Part shown: positions 10,694-20,740 of the stretch, one piece after another | How the letters are laid out: each line of letters begins with the position of its first letter | Position numbering within the stretch: position 1 is the stretch's first letter | Notes under the pieces: generated by a model | Seen by the model: only the letters and a program-made list of their open reading frames with translations | What the model was told of the DNA's origin: nothing | The model's database searches: none | Position numbers and translations under genes: made by a program | NCBI RefSeq assembly: GCF_000264995.1 | Contig: NW_006767438.1 | Location: 665,989-729,988, forward strand | Direction of reading: 5' to 3' | DNA from: Punctularia strigosozonata HHB-11173 SS5 | Lineage: Eukaryota; Basidiomycota; Agaricomycetes; Corticiales; Punctulariaceae | Length of the DNA stretch: 64,000 nucleotides

Positions 10694-12067
10694 TCACTCG
10701 GGGCCGTCCTCCTTACCTTCGCTCTCTTCCGGCAGCGGTCCCACTTCCATGGCAGACCCGATGCTCCCGTGCCGGCTCCGATTGCGCGCCAGACTCCCCG
10801 TCTCGGCCACCCTCGCCCCGCGCTCGACGCTCTCCCGCCGGCTTTGACTCCCGCTGCTCATCCCGCCGCGGCTCGCGCTTCGTCGGAGGTTTCCCGACTC
10901 CGCCACGCGCCACTCCGCGCTGCCCCGCCGAGGGAGAGGGATCCCTCGCCGCTCCACGGGGGAGGCTGACTGATCTCGCGAGGGCGGGAAGTGGAACGGC
11001 GTCTGAGGTGAACCGAAGGATGATGACAGAGACGGAGGCGGGACGGAGGGATAGGATAGGATTCGCGCGGGCGTGGCGGAGTTCGCGCCGGGAGGGGTGT
11101 TGTGCAGCGAGGCGGAGGAGGCGGGTGTGGTGAGCACGGTCCCGTTGCTCATCAGAGACGCGGGATTCCCGAGCGACGTGAGCATGGGGGAGGTCACGGG
11201 AGAGAAGGGGAATGGAGAAGGAGGATGAGAATCGGAGGAGGACGAGACGGGGGTAGTTGCCTCGGAGAGGGGATTGCTGGGACGATATATCCGCGAGGAT
11301 GGCCGCGGGATGGGGACGCCGTTTATGGGGACGCCGCCGACAGGTCGGGAGGGAGGTTGAGCTTGTGTTCCGGCAGCCGACATGTTGGAAAATGAGCGGC
11401 GGTGGGTGGGCTGTGAGTACGGGTCGTTAGGTGTCGGCAGCCCTATGAGGTTGTCCACGGGCAATCCCAGCTGAGAACCTGTCAGATCATGACGAGCGCG
11501 ATACGGTGGCGCACGTACCCGTCTTCTGAGATCAATCAACTCCTCCCGGTAGATGTCGTTGAGCCGTACGACGCGGATGTAGTTGCGTTCGGTATCGACC
11601 AGCCTGCTCCGTAACTGTTCGTTCTCCCGCTTCATCGCGTCTAGCATGGTCTCCGCCGAGGGTGGCGCAGTCGAGCCGGTCCAGAACGCATTCCATCCTG
11701 GTCCTGTCCGCGCGTCCGGGGAGGCGCTGACAGAACCGTTAGCGATCGTTCCGTTTTGTTGTTGCTGCTGTTGCTGTTGAGCGAGTCGAAGGACCGTCAA
11801 CTCCCGCGAGAGCCTGTTCACATGCGATTCGGACTCGGCCTCGAGCGCGTTCTCGAGCTCAATCTTCTCCTCTCGCAGCTAGGCAAACCGTTTTTTTTTC
11901 AGCATACATCCGGGACCGTTCCTTGTAGATGCGGGTGACCTGACCTTCTCCAGCTTGCGCGAGAGGAGGTTGATGATGCGTTCCTCCTCTGCCTCGTATG
12001 CATTGATGAGTTCTTCTTCCCGCTTGCTCGAGGTAGACAACCGCCTGATGGGAGGAGAGACCGACAT
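10694..12067 (-). CDS. Conserved fungal coiled-coil protein with disordered Ser/Pro tail
   Basis: ATG at 12067 gives MSVSPPIRRLSTSSKREEEL. It continues as a long coiled coil: 'EAEEERIINLLSRKLEK', intron, 'LREEKIELENALEAESESHV', 'NRLSRELTVLRLAQ', a Gln run of about eight, then 'AMKRENEQLRSRLVDTERNY' and 'NDIYREELIDLRRR'. A 48-nt intron (11471-11518) separates that from 'LGLPVDNLIGL'. The last about 270 residues are Ser/Pro/Arg-rich and disordered. I recall the motif around 'RRRLGLPVDNLIGL' from uncharacterised proteins across fungi and know no function. The coiled coil suggests a scaffold or cytoskeletal role, which is inference only. Note the 48-nt intron is frame-preserving and stop-free. 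Confidence 0.75.
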
Positions 12068-12357
12068 GGAGATTCGGGCAATGGTGAGGGCCAAGCTGAA
12101 ACCTTTAGAGGAGTATAGGAGACGACACAAGACCAGCTCAGCAGCCAAAGAACTGCGAATCAGAATGAAGTCACAGAAGCCGGCGTGCCCGGAACAACGG
12201 GGTCCGCGCCCGACTGCCGCAAAAGCAGCGAGAAATACACTTCATATTTCTTTGCACGAGCATCGAGCACCCATGTTTCCACAACACATTCATCAATAAT
12301 ATCGAATACGAAAAAAACGCATCGCATAGCAATAAGTACAGGAGGCCCGTCCAAGAC
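12068..12357. other. Intergenic spacer between two minus-strand genes
   Basis: 290 bases holding the coiled-coil gene's promoter and the 3' flank of the ChAPs gene. No box motif was recognised with confidence. Confidence 0.5.
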
Positions 12358-15276
12358 TCAGAAGTTGTGCCCCTCCACCTTGAACACCGTTCCATAGTGC
12401 AAGAAGCTCTCCATGATCTTCAAGATCGGTTCGGGGAGGCTCATACTCATGAGCGTGTACGATATTTTGGCATGGCCGTGCATCTGGCCAAGCTTGAAGA
12501 AACACCTCGCGATGAGGGTAGGATACTGCCAGGAAGCACCGTCAGCACAATTCCTTGGTCGTAGACACGATGGTACGCACTGTCATCTCGGTATAGTCCC
12601 CGTACTGGTACGCCGCTACCCGGATCGCAGCTTGCAGCGTCCGCGGCAAGTCTCCCTCCTCGGTGTACGTCTCCATCAGCTTCATCCACGGCTTGTACGA
12701 GTACCGCGGCGTGTCGAGGCACCTCTGGTACGCCTCCTTCGCCTCTTCCTTATGGTGCAGCCGCAGCCCGAGATCGCCCAAGATCTCCCACTCCATGCCC
12801 GTCTTGCGGTATGCTATGTGCTGGGTCTTGAAATGCGCCACTTCGGCGCGGAAGATGGTCCACACCCGGAGATCCTGGATACAAAGTACGCAAAAAAATG
12901 AGATGGACGGCAAGAACAAGCCATCAAACGGAGCCGCACCTCATACAGAACCATGAACAAGTTATCCAACCACCGTTCGCAGAGACGCTTGTTGCTGAAC
13001 GAGAACGCCTCCTGCCCCGCCCCGGGATTCGGCGACTTGAGTGCATCTTCATCGCCTGCCTCGCCTGTGCCCGCCGCAGCCTGCACAGGACGCTCGAGCC
13101 CGCCCGCACCGTTCACGCCGTTCGCCTCCGCCTCCGCCTGCGCGTGCGCCTTCGCCTTCTCCTCCGCCTCCTCTTTCTCCTTCTCCTTCTCCCGCTCCCG
13201 CTCAAGCCGGTGCGTGCGATCCGACTCGCTCGATATCCTGATCGTCGGGATCCCCGCCTGCAGGTCCTCCACGTCCGCGTCCGACGCGCTGACGGCGGGC
13301 GACACCACGCCGCGCGTGCTCGCGTCGTCGTCGTCTCCGTTCGGGTCCGCCTTGCCCTTTCCCTTTCCCTTTCCCTGCGCCGCGTCCGGCGCGAGCGACC
13401 CGTCGTGGCCGACGACGGTGCTCTCCGCGTCCGCGTCCTTGCTCGCCGTCCGCGCGTGCTGGTGGATGTCGGACGCGGCCTTCTGCATGCGGTACTCTTC
13501 CTCCATGACGAAGACGGCGCTCCTCGTCTTCAGGAGCTCGTCCCAACCTATGTGCGACGCCAGCTTGGTCAGCAAGGTGTAGGCCCGTGCCCAGGTTCCT
13601 CGCAGGCCGGGGGCCGGAAGGCGCAGCAACGCTGGGTCGGCCTGAGACCATTGACGAGGTCAATCCTGAGTTCGCACTGCTTAAAACGCTTAAAACGATG
13701 GTGTTCTCACCTCGTCGTCCTCCGTTCGCGTCCGATCCGGTAGGATCTCCACAATCGGTCCCTTCGGTGGCAGGTGCACCCGCGCGGGTTGAAGCGGTCT
13801 GTGCTGGTCTCGGCCGTTGAAGGTGAACATCGGACACGAGTTGAGCGTGAGCAGCGCCTGCGTTCGCATTGCCATCAGGGACGTGCCTAGGCACAGCGTG
13901 TGGAGTGGCGGGACGTACGGATTCGTACTCCCCGAGCTCGATGTAGACCTCCGTTAGCTTTTCCCAGGTGACGAACTCGCTCGGCGCGCAGTTGACCGCC
14001 TGCTTGGCGAGTTTTAGCGCCCAATCGTACCGGCCTTTGGAGCGGAGGTAGTCGCATTGCACGTGGAGGAGAGTGTAGGATTGCGGCGTCTGCTTCATCG
14101 CGGCGGACATGATCTGAACCGCTTTGACTTCCTCGTCTGGAACGCGGATAGGATCAGCTACGATAGCGGGAGGAGCGAGGAAAAGAAGAGAGAAGACGCA
14201 CTCATGCCGAGGTAGCTCTTGGCAAGCAGAGACGCGACTTCCGGATCTCGCGCGGATATCTTCTCGAATAGGTTCGCAGCCTGCTGCCACCTGAAGCTGT
14301 CCCCGAAGTACTTCATGATGGCCGCCGTCAGATGGTTGGACACGACGGTCGCGACTTGTATCTCCGGGTCGGACCCAACCTGCCAGCCTGCTCTATAGGT
14401 AAACATACGGTCCGGAAGAAGACAACAGGGGAAGACCGGAATCACCCTTCATGAACAGATGCTCGGCCGCCTGCAGGAACCGGAGTTCGCCTTCTGGGGT
14501 AGTGATGGGGTCGAGCTTGCGCCATGCGTCGATCCAGTAGGTGGGGTCGTCCGAGTAGAGCACCGCGCGCAGGATGGCAGAGACGTAGGTTTCTTGCCAT
14601 ATCTCGGGGGTCGCTTCGTGTCTGGCGCGATAGGATCAGCTGGGTCGTAGCCGGTCGTCGTGCGCGCTCACCTCTCGCCCCGCAGATCAATCACGTATGC
14701 GTGGACGCCGCCCGGTATGCGCACGTCGACGCGTACATCCACTCTCGAGAACGCGTTGAAGCAGCTGGACGCAGTCCGGGGTGTGAGCACTGGTGATACG
14801 CGAGGGAACGAGCAACCGAAACGGACCAGTACGACCCGTTCTTGATCTTCCACGCGGCGCTCTTGCTGAACCACGCCGAGTTGTCCTCGATGGCGTACGT
14901 GAGCGAATTGATGTACGCGGCCAGGGACGCGGACGACGACGCGTCCACGCCGGACACGAAGTGGTACGAGCCCAGATCGCGCTGCCCGCTCCGGCCCGTC
15001 GTCTTCACGATGTGGCACAGGTCCGGTGGGCCGAGCTCGCGGAAGTTGGCTGTCGGGTCGGCGAGGGTCAGCGCGCGCTCGCGGTAGACGGCAGAGAGCG
15101 GGGGCATATTTACAGAGCACTTCCGTCCGGGCGGTCAGCGCCTCGCCGAGCTCGTTCTGCAAAACGTAATGAGACACGGGTGTGAGCGAATAGAGCGGCT
15201 GCCGCGGTAGGACGACGGGTTGGCGCACCTCGAACAGTTCCGGGATGTCCTTGAAGGCGGAGCCCGATTCCGCCAT
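12358..15276 (-). CDS. ChAPs family protein (Chs5-Arf1 binding, exomer cargo adaptor)
   Basis: Starts MAESGSAFKDIPELFEVRQP at 15276. It contains the strongly conserved ChAPs block 'GPPDLCHIVKTTGRSGQRDL', 'GSYHFVSGVDASSSASLAAY' and 'INSLTYAIEDNSAWFSKSAA'. TPR-like helices follow ('QSYTLLHVQCDYLRSKGRYD', 'LAKQAVNCAPSEFVTWEKLT'). A later exon carries 'FSFSNKRLCERWLDNLFMVL' and 'FRAEVAHFKTQHIAYRKTGM', and the C-terminus is 'LHYGTVFKVEGHNF'. In yeast this family (Bch1, Bud7, Chs6, Bch2) forms exomer at the trans-Golgi and exports Chs3 chitin synthase. A charged, low-complexity insert near 13050-13450 (Glu/Lys/Ala and Gly/Lys runs) is unlike yeast. Many introns; the exon ends given are approximate. 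Confidence 0.85.
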
Positions 15277-15598
15277 GGTGCGCGTTGGGGTACGTCCGCG
15301 CTGAAGCTTGTTGTCGTTCGGGTCGTCTCGGACAGCGTCCAGCTAGCGAGAGAACAGCAGTTCGATGAACTGAATGCGCTGCGCAATGGCCAACTCGACG
15401 TGATGTGGCCCGCGTCTAGGGATCACACTGCCACACTCCGGGAAACTCAGGGGGTAGCTTTAGCAGCGTACGCGAATTAATCTAACGTTTGCTCGCGCCC
15501 GTTCGATAAGCTCCAAATCTCATTCTCTCGCTGGAAACAGAATCTCTGCGATTCGTCTATGTTCCCTAACGACGACAGCGGCAACCTTTTGCAATTCA

Positions 15599-17020
15599 CT
15601 ATATCTTCGACAGCAGCGCCTTCAACCTCTCCAGCACCGTCCGCGTCTCCTGCTCGCTTCCGACCGTGATCCGTAGACACGCCAGACAACCCGGTTCGTT
15701 CCCCCTGAAACGAACCACTACCCCCTCCTCCTCCGCGAGCACCTTGTACACCCGCTGTGCGCGCGCGTTATCCGGCTCGCCCGTTTCTCTCGACAGAATC
15801 GGTACCTACCGCTCGTCAGCCCACTGCATCGCGCAACGAAAAGGGGGGCTTATGCGAACATACCATGACGAAGTTGGCGTCGTTTCCGCCGATGGCGCTG
15901 CCCACGCCGAGAGCGCGCAGCTCCGGCGCCGCGAGCGCCTCGAGCAGCACGCCGCGCAGGCGGACGAGCGTCCCGACCTTTTCGCGCATCGCGTCGATCG
16001 ACGTGGGCGCGAGCGCCGCCTGCGCGAGGAGAGCGGTGGGCGTCCCGATGTTGTACGGCGCCTTGGTGTTGGACAAGATCTGGATCAGCGCGGGCTGCGC
16101 GAGCGCGATGCCCAACCTACGCTAGCTTTGTCAGCGTCCGTTTTAAGGTATGCGGGAAGAGGCATAGGCGCACCGGATGGCGGCGAGCCCAAAAGACTTG
16201 CTGAGCGTCTGCATCACGCACACGTTCGCGTACTCGGACACGAGCGCCGCCGCGCTCGAGTCCTCGCCCGCAAAGTCGATGTAAGCCTCGTCGACGACGA
16301 CGATGCCTTTGAACGACTCGTACTCGAGCAAGGCGCGGACGGTGGACAGCGGAATGAGGGTGCCGGTCGGGTTGCCGGGCGAGCAGAGGAAGATGAGTTT
16401 GATGCTCGGGTCGGCGTCGATCGCTTTCTTCATCTGTCGCTCGCCCCATCAGCATGCGATCGTGACTGTAAGCAGGTGGAATAAACGCCTCACACCTCCT
16501 CGAGCCTAACCGAGAACCGGCCGCGCTCCCCGCCCTCGCCGTGCTCTCCACCAAGCTCTAACGAACACTTGACCACGCCGACGTCGTTCACCTGCGCGCA
16601 TACCGCGTACATCCCGTATGTCGGCGGCGTGATCAGGATCTTCTCCCCGCCCGGCTTGACGCACACACGCATGAGCAGGTCGATGACCTCGTCCGAGCCG
16701 ACGCCGAGGAAGATGTATTCCGGGCCCGGGAGACCGCGCAGCGCGGCGATGCGGGACTTGATGAGCGGGTGCGAGGGGTCGGGGTAGCGGTGGAGATCCT
16801 GGTCGAGGGAGGCCGAGAGGGAGGGGTCAGAAGGGGAAGAGGAGGCAATGGAGTGCCCAAGCGCGTTCTCGTTTGCGTCGAGGAGGATTCCCTCTTGGTA
16901 ATCATCCCGGGCGCAGCGGTAGGGATGCAACGCAAGGATGTTCGGCCGGATGACCTTTTCTATGTCGAAGTGCGCGGGTTTTGTGGGTGTGCTCGATGGC
17001 GCGAGTCCTAGGATGGCCAT
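15599..17020 (-). CDS. HIS5: Histidinol-phosphate aminotransferase
   Basis: ATG at 17020 opens MAILGLAPSSTPTKPAHFDI and 'EKVIRPNILALHPYRCARDD'. Then come 'GILLDANENALG', 'DQDLHRYPDPSHPLIKSRIA', 'YIFLGVGSDEVIDLLMRVCV' and 'ILITPPTYGMYAVCAQVNDV'. The next exon has 'LIFLCSPGNPTGTLIPLSTV', 'GIVVVDEAYIDFAG' and the PLP-lysine motif 'MQTLSKSFGLAAIRCAYA'. The last exon ends 'CLACLRITVGSEQETRTVLE' and 'LLSKI'. This is class-I/II fold-type I PLP transaminase, histidine step 7: imidazole-acetol phosphate plus glutamate gives histidinol phosphate. Four exons are implied and the length is normal. It lies tail-to-head upstream of the ChAPs gene on the same strand. Confidence 0.92.
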
Positions 17021-17617
17021 GGTAGTGGGTTCAGTGCCTGGAGCAATTTCTCCACAGCACAAGAAACGGTGTAAAGAATGCGTTGATGAGAGTAAGGGAA
17101 GGAATGGAGCCTTACAGAGTCTAGAGATAATGGCTAGGGAACGGAGTCACAACGGTCAAGACAAATCGGCTTACTTCTGCGTGAAGGATAGATAATCTAC
17201 CTACCCACGGATTTCGGCCGATCCGAATGAGGAGTAGTGCAGTCAATCGCAGGTAGTTAACTTTAACCAGAAGGCTGCCCAACAGACGCGGGTAGAGCTG
17301 TCCATTGCCTATGACATTGTGCAGTAGAACAGAAGATGATCATCGCAATGGAACTGAACAGTGCGCCGCTTCCAAGTAGTAGATCGTCACATGCATGATA
17401 AATGCGTGCGTTGAGGCGGACACAGCATCGCCTGTTTGCATTCTCTTACCAAGTACATACACCATATCGATGCCAGTCATCGTGATTTATTGATGGAGGT
17501 AACTCGGAAGTAACAAACGGTGTCCGGAATTGAACCAAACCATACATTTTGAAGATGACCTCGATCAAGTGTTGCACATTGTACGGATGTATTGATACTA
17601 AGTGGATTCGTTTACAC
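17021..17617. other. Intergenic region, HIS5 promoter side
   Basis: No gene was seen in about 600 bases. It holds the HIS5 promoter and the tRNA 5' flank. A TGACT core of a Gcn4/Cpc1-type site was looked for near the HIS5 start, but none was clear enough to claim. Confidence 0.5.
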
Positions 17618-17703
17618 GGGCACATGGTGTAGTTGGTTTATCACGCTCGCTTAGCACCACTTGGACGTTGCGAGAGGTGTCCGGTTCAATTCCGGATGTG
17701 TCC
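17618..17703 (+). tRNA. tRNA-Ala(AGC) with a 12-nt intron
   Basis: Acceptor GGGCACA (17618-17624) pairs with TGTGTCC (17697-17703), with one G-U pair. The D-arm is GTGT...TCAC. The anticodon stem CTCGC (17646-17650) pairs perfectly with GCGAG (17670-17674). The loop reads TTAGCA, then a 12-nt insert at 17657-17668 at the canonical 37/38 site, then T. That sets anticodon AGC. The T-arm TCCGG-TTCAATT-CCGGA is perfect. A T-run just downstream (17706 on) suits polymerase III termination. The CCA end is not encoded, as expected. Confidence 0.88.
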
Positions 17704-18115
17704 AAATTTTCCTCATTTTCGCGTTTTTCTTCGCCGTTCTGGGGATATCTTGCTTGCTTTCGTGTCTATTGTATGCGAGGTGCTGGGATAATCCACGGAA
17801 CCTGAGTTCAAGTGTAGCACTGATGATCATCGATTCCTGGAGACACGTAGTATGTACCACGCGACATTCTGAATCACATAGCTCATTTTCGGTTGCGTCT
17901 CCTCTCTCTTTCGTTCTCGAATCTCCACTGCTAAAGGGAGACTGAGCATTGACTCATTGGCGCGAAGGGATGTGTATATGCAGTGCGACAGTGCCAGATG
18001 TATGACAAATAAAATGTCCAAATCGTAGTCAAGCTCAGCCTTGCAGGTACAAAGCGGTGAGCAAGCCTGGGTATTATACGGGGGTATGATCCAGATTTCG
18101 GAGGCTCGAAGGCAT
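17704..18115. other. Intergenic, no gene seen
   Basis: T-rich just after the tRNA (likely pol III terminator), then about 350 bases with only short frames. It would include the 3' end of the small secreted-peptide gene on the minus strand. Confidence 0.5.
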
Positions 18116-18393
18116 CTACGGGATGCTGGTTGCCTTCACTGGCGCCTGCGTATCTGGAGGGTTGATGCAGCCAGCAGTGCCCCTGCGACCAGTCAGTTCA
18201 GGGTCAGTATCCGCAGGCATGGAAGATTACGGTATGCATGGTAGAGCCGGACCAGCCTCAACGACGGCTGACCTGAACAAACAGCACGCACGATGTAAGT
18301 ACAGGCCTAGGGCATACATGACAAATCCAACACGTACATCGCGATGAGGAGAAGAGAGGTCAACGCAAGCTTTAGGTTGGGCTGTGCGTACAT
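18116..18393 (-). CDS. Predicted 54-residue small secreted protein
   Basis: Three exons by hand: 18393-18338, an intron GTACGTG...TTCAG, a short middle exon, a 50-nt intron GTAATC...CGCAG with a CTGAC branch-like site, then the last exon to TAG at 18116-18118. The product begins MYAQPNLKLALTSLLLIAM followed by SAVVEA, a clear signal peptide with a hydrophobic core and A-x-A-like cleavage site. The mature part is about 29 residues: GPALPCIPGTAGCINPP followed by DTQAPVKATSIP, with two cysteines. A TATATA box lies about 90 bases upstream. No family was recognised. Secreted peptide is the inference; expression data would be needed to confirm it. Confidence 0.5.
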
Positions 18394-18483
18394 GGTGAAC
18401 GTCGCGGTGAGAGAAGGATATAGGGATATGAGATGTGGATGTCCGAGTATCGGGCCCTGCTCCGCGGACGACACGCTCGTGGA

Positions 18484-18490
18484 TATATAA
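18484..18490 (-). promoter_or_regulatory. TATA box for the small secreted-protein gene
   Basis: TTATATA on the minus strand, about 91-97 bases upstream of the ATG at 18393. It lies inside an otherwise open minus-strand frame (18307-19128), which favours reading that frame as promoter plus first exon rather than one long gene. Confidence 0.45.
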
Positions 18491-19212
18491 CCGCCTTGGA
18501 GGCTGCGCAAGATTTCAGGCCTCTCACCAGATTTCAGCGCGGCCTCTCGGGTCTCGCTTGTGATATGGAAAGAGATCAATTCTATGGCATGTTCGCGGCA
18601 CACGACGAAGACGGCGGGTCGGTGGGCTGTCCGAGTGACAGGGGTAACCTCGCGGAGACCGTATTGCACGCACACGCTGACGCAGGCTGCACAGGTCAAA
18701 CATGTCGAAGCAGCGGAAGCATCACGTTCGCGATATGTTGGAGTACAGGTTATCAATCGTCCGCAAACCTGGTGGCCAGCGTCCACAGACCGGAATATCC
18801 TTGAGACCATGTTCCACGACTGCATTGCTCGGATATCGGACATCACGGATTCTTTGACAGGTGGAGCTTGGGCGGTGAATTGCGCTGGAAGCCCGACAGA
18901 CACCGTGGCCGACAATTTCGTGATAGCGAGGCATGGAAACGCATCGCTTGCGTTATTCCTCGGGATGTTGCGGTCCGTAGTCGTGTTACCACGTTCTTCC
19001 AGTTCTACTGCCACGGTAGATGCAATAATGATGGTAGTATTCTTCTGTGTTCTGGACGTTTGTTGGGTGTCGTCGTCGAGACACAGACCGATAGACTTTG
19101 GCCCCGGAGATGGGAGAAAGCTGACCACGTGCGCATTCAGTGTGCGAAGTCGCGCCCAGGGCGACTGAGACTCTGTCTCGAACGTCGACTTCGCGAATAT
19201 TACTTCCGAAAT
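18491..19212. other. Intergenic between divergent secreted-peptide and SWC5 genes
   Basis: About 720 bases. The minus frame to 19128 is open for 270 codons but has no domain. No other feature was seen. Confidence 0.45.
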
Positions 19213-20260
19213 ATGCAGCCATCTAGGAAGGACGTGTCGAAACCTGACGATGACGACGATGAAGATGATACCGACTATGTTCCTCCCGCTGCTCGGGCAG
19301 GTTGGTAGATCCGAATTCAGACACAGCCAACCGAACTTGATATACCAGCCTCGGATGTTTCAGATTCCCCGGACGACTCATCTGACTCTGAGGATGGGAA
19401 GCCAGGACCAAGCGTGAAGCGGCGCAAGACGTCCCCAGACTCTGCAGCAGAGCAAGTAGACGCCAAAAGCCAGAAGAAGTGAGGTGCAGCCGATCTCATG
19501 TCTTCACCCGCATGCTCCCGTTCTCATCATCAAGTGGTGATGTTGTAGCGCCCGCGATGCCCTGTGGGCCGAGTTTCAGAGCACAGTCGCGAACCCACGT
19601 CCAAAAGAGGGACCTCCTGCGAGGAGACGGATAAAGGTAGAGAAAATATATCGCTTTGCGGGAGAAGATGTATGGTGAGCCCACGCCGTTCTTGCCACGC
19701 CGCATCGACTTCATCGGCCCGTGTTCTCATACGGTCGTCATAGCGAAGTGGTGGAGGTGGACGAAGACTCGGAGGATGCCAAAAGGTGGCCTCTGTGGCG
19801 TCCCTCAGTGGACAACTCCGGTGCTACCACCTCTGAACCGGCATCGAAGGCGGCGATACCCAACCCAGCCCACTCGGAAGTAAACGCAACTTCCGCATCT
19901 CCTGCATCAACGCCGACTGTACATTCCGGTTCCGTCGCATCCGCAACCGCATCCACCCCTGCTCCCAACCCCCAGCCAAAACCCCCCGCAAAACGCCTCG
20001 GCCCGCGCAAATCCAAGCTATCGTTGAGCTCCCTCCCAGACCCTTCCTCGTCCACATCCAAACCGAAGAAGCTCTCGACGCTCGACAAGTCCGCGATGGA
20101 CTGGCAAGCGCACCTAGCCTCAGCCGGTGCGGATAAGGACGCCCTCGAGGCGAACCGGCGCGGCGGAGGCTACCTTGACAAAGTTGAGTTCCTTGAGCGC
20201 GTCTCGGAACGGCGCGAGGATGCGCTCGAGAAGAGCAAGCCATCCAAGAGGCGGCGGTGA
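19213..20260 (+). CDS. SWC5: SWR1-complex protein 5 (BCNT/CFDP1 family)
   Basis: ATG at 19213 gives MQPSRKDVSKPDDDDDEDDT, the acidic N-terminus typical of Swc5, followed by a short intron and 'SDSPDDSSDSEDGKPGPSVK'. The next exon 'RDALWAEFQSTVANPRPKEG' is followed by 'RRIKVEKIYRFAGEDV'. The C-terminal BCNT-C domain reads 'KKLSTLDKSAMDWQAHLASA', 'ALEANRRGGGYLDKVEFLER' and ends 'KSKPSKRRR'. Swc5 is a subunit of the SWR1 remodeller that places histone H2A.Z and binds H2A-H2B through its acidic part. Four exons are implied. All family landmarks are present at usual length (about 290 residues). Confidence 0.88.
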
Positions 20261-20740
20261 TTGTTCGGGGCGGCTGCGTTGCCGGTTCTTGTCGTACGCC
20301 ATGGCGTCACTGCGGTGTTTGGTCTTGTACACATGCATCGTCGAACTCTCTCTACCTTCTTCTACGGTTCGTCCACTTTAGACCGCTTTGCGACTTCTCC
20401 GTTACGTGCACCCGTGCCATCTTTCCGGCATCACCTTCTTCGGATGGTCTCTCACAGGCTCATGGGAACCCGTACTATTGTCAATGCGATTTTTCTCATG
20501 GAATGCCCTGCGGCCTGAAGGGGTGCAAGGCGCATAGCCGCGAACTTAGTTACAGTTGTGATTCCGTGTACCAAAGCTCCGGGAGCATGACATCTTGCAT
20601 TGCGATGTCAGGTCCGTTTTAGCTAGCCAAGTCGTGTATTATGATTAGTATTCGAGAGCACTATAACATCGAACTAAGTGTAAGGAAAGTCCATCGAAAC
20701 CAACGAATGAAAGACGAGAAAAAGCTCGTCAGCAACAAGT
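20261..20740. other. Convergent intergenic region
   Basis: Lies between the 3' ends of SWC5 (plus) and the FAD oxidoreductase (minus). Short frames only. Nothing was recognised. Confidence 0.5.

Noticed and set aside
12898-13743. 281-codon plus-strand frame opposite the ChAPs gene
   Set aside because: Arg/Leu-rich reverse reading of a Glu/Lys/Ala low-complexity insert.
18307-19128. 273-codon minus-strand frame as one long gene
   Set aside because: A TATA box lies inside it and only its last 20 or so codons look protein-like. Those are better read as the first exon of the secreted-peptide gene.
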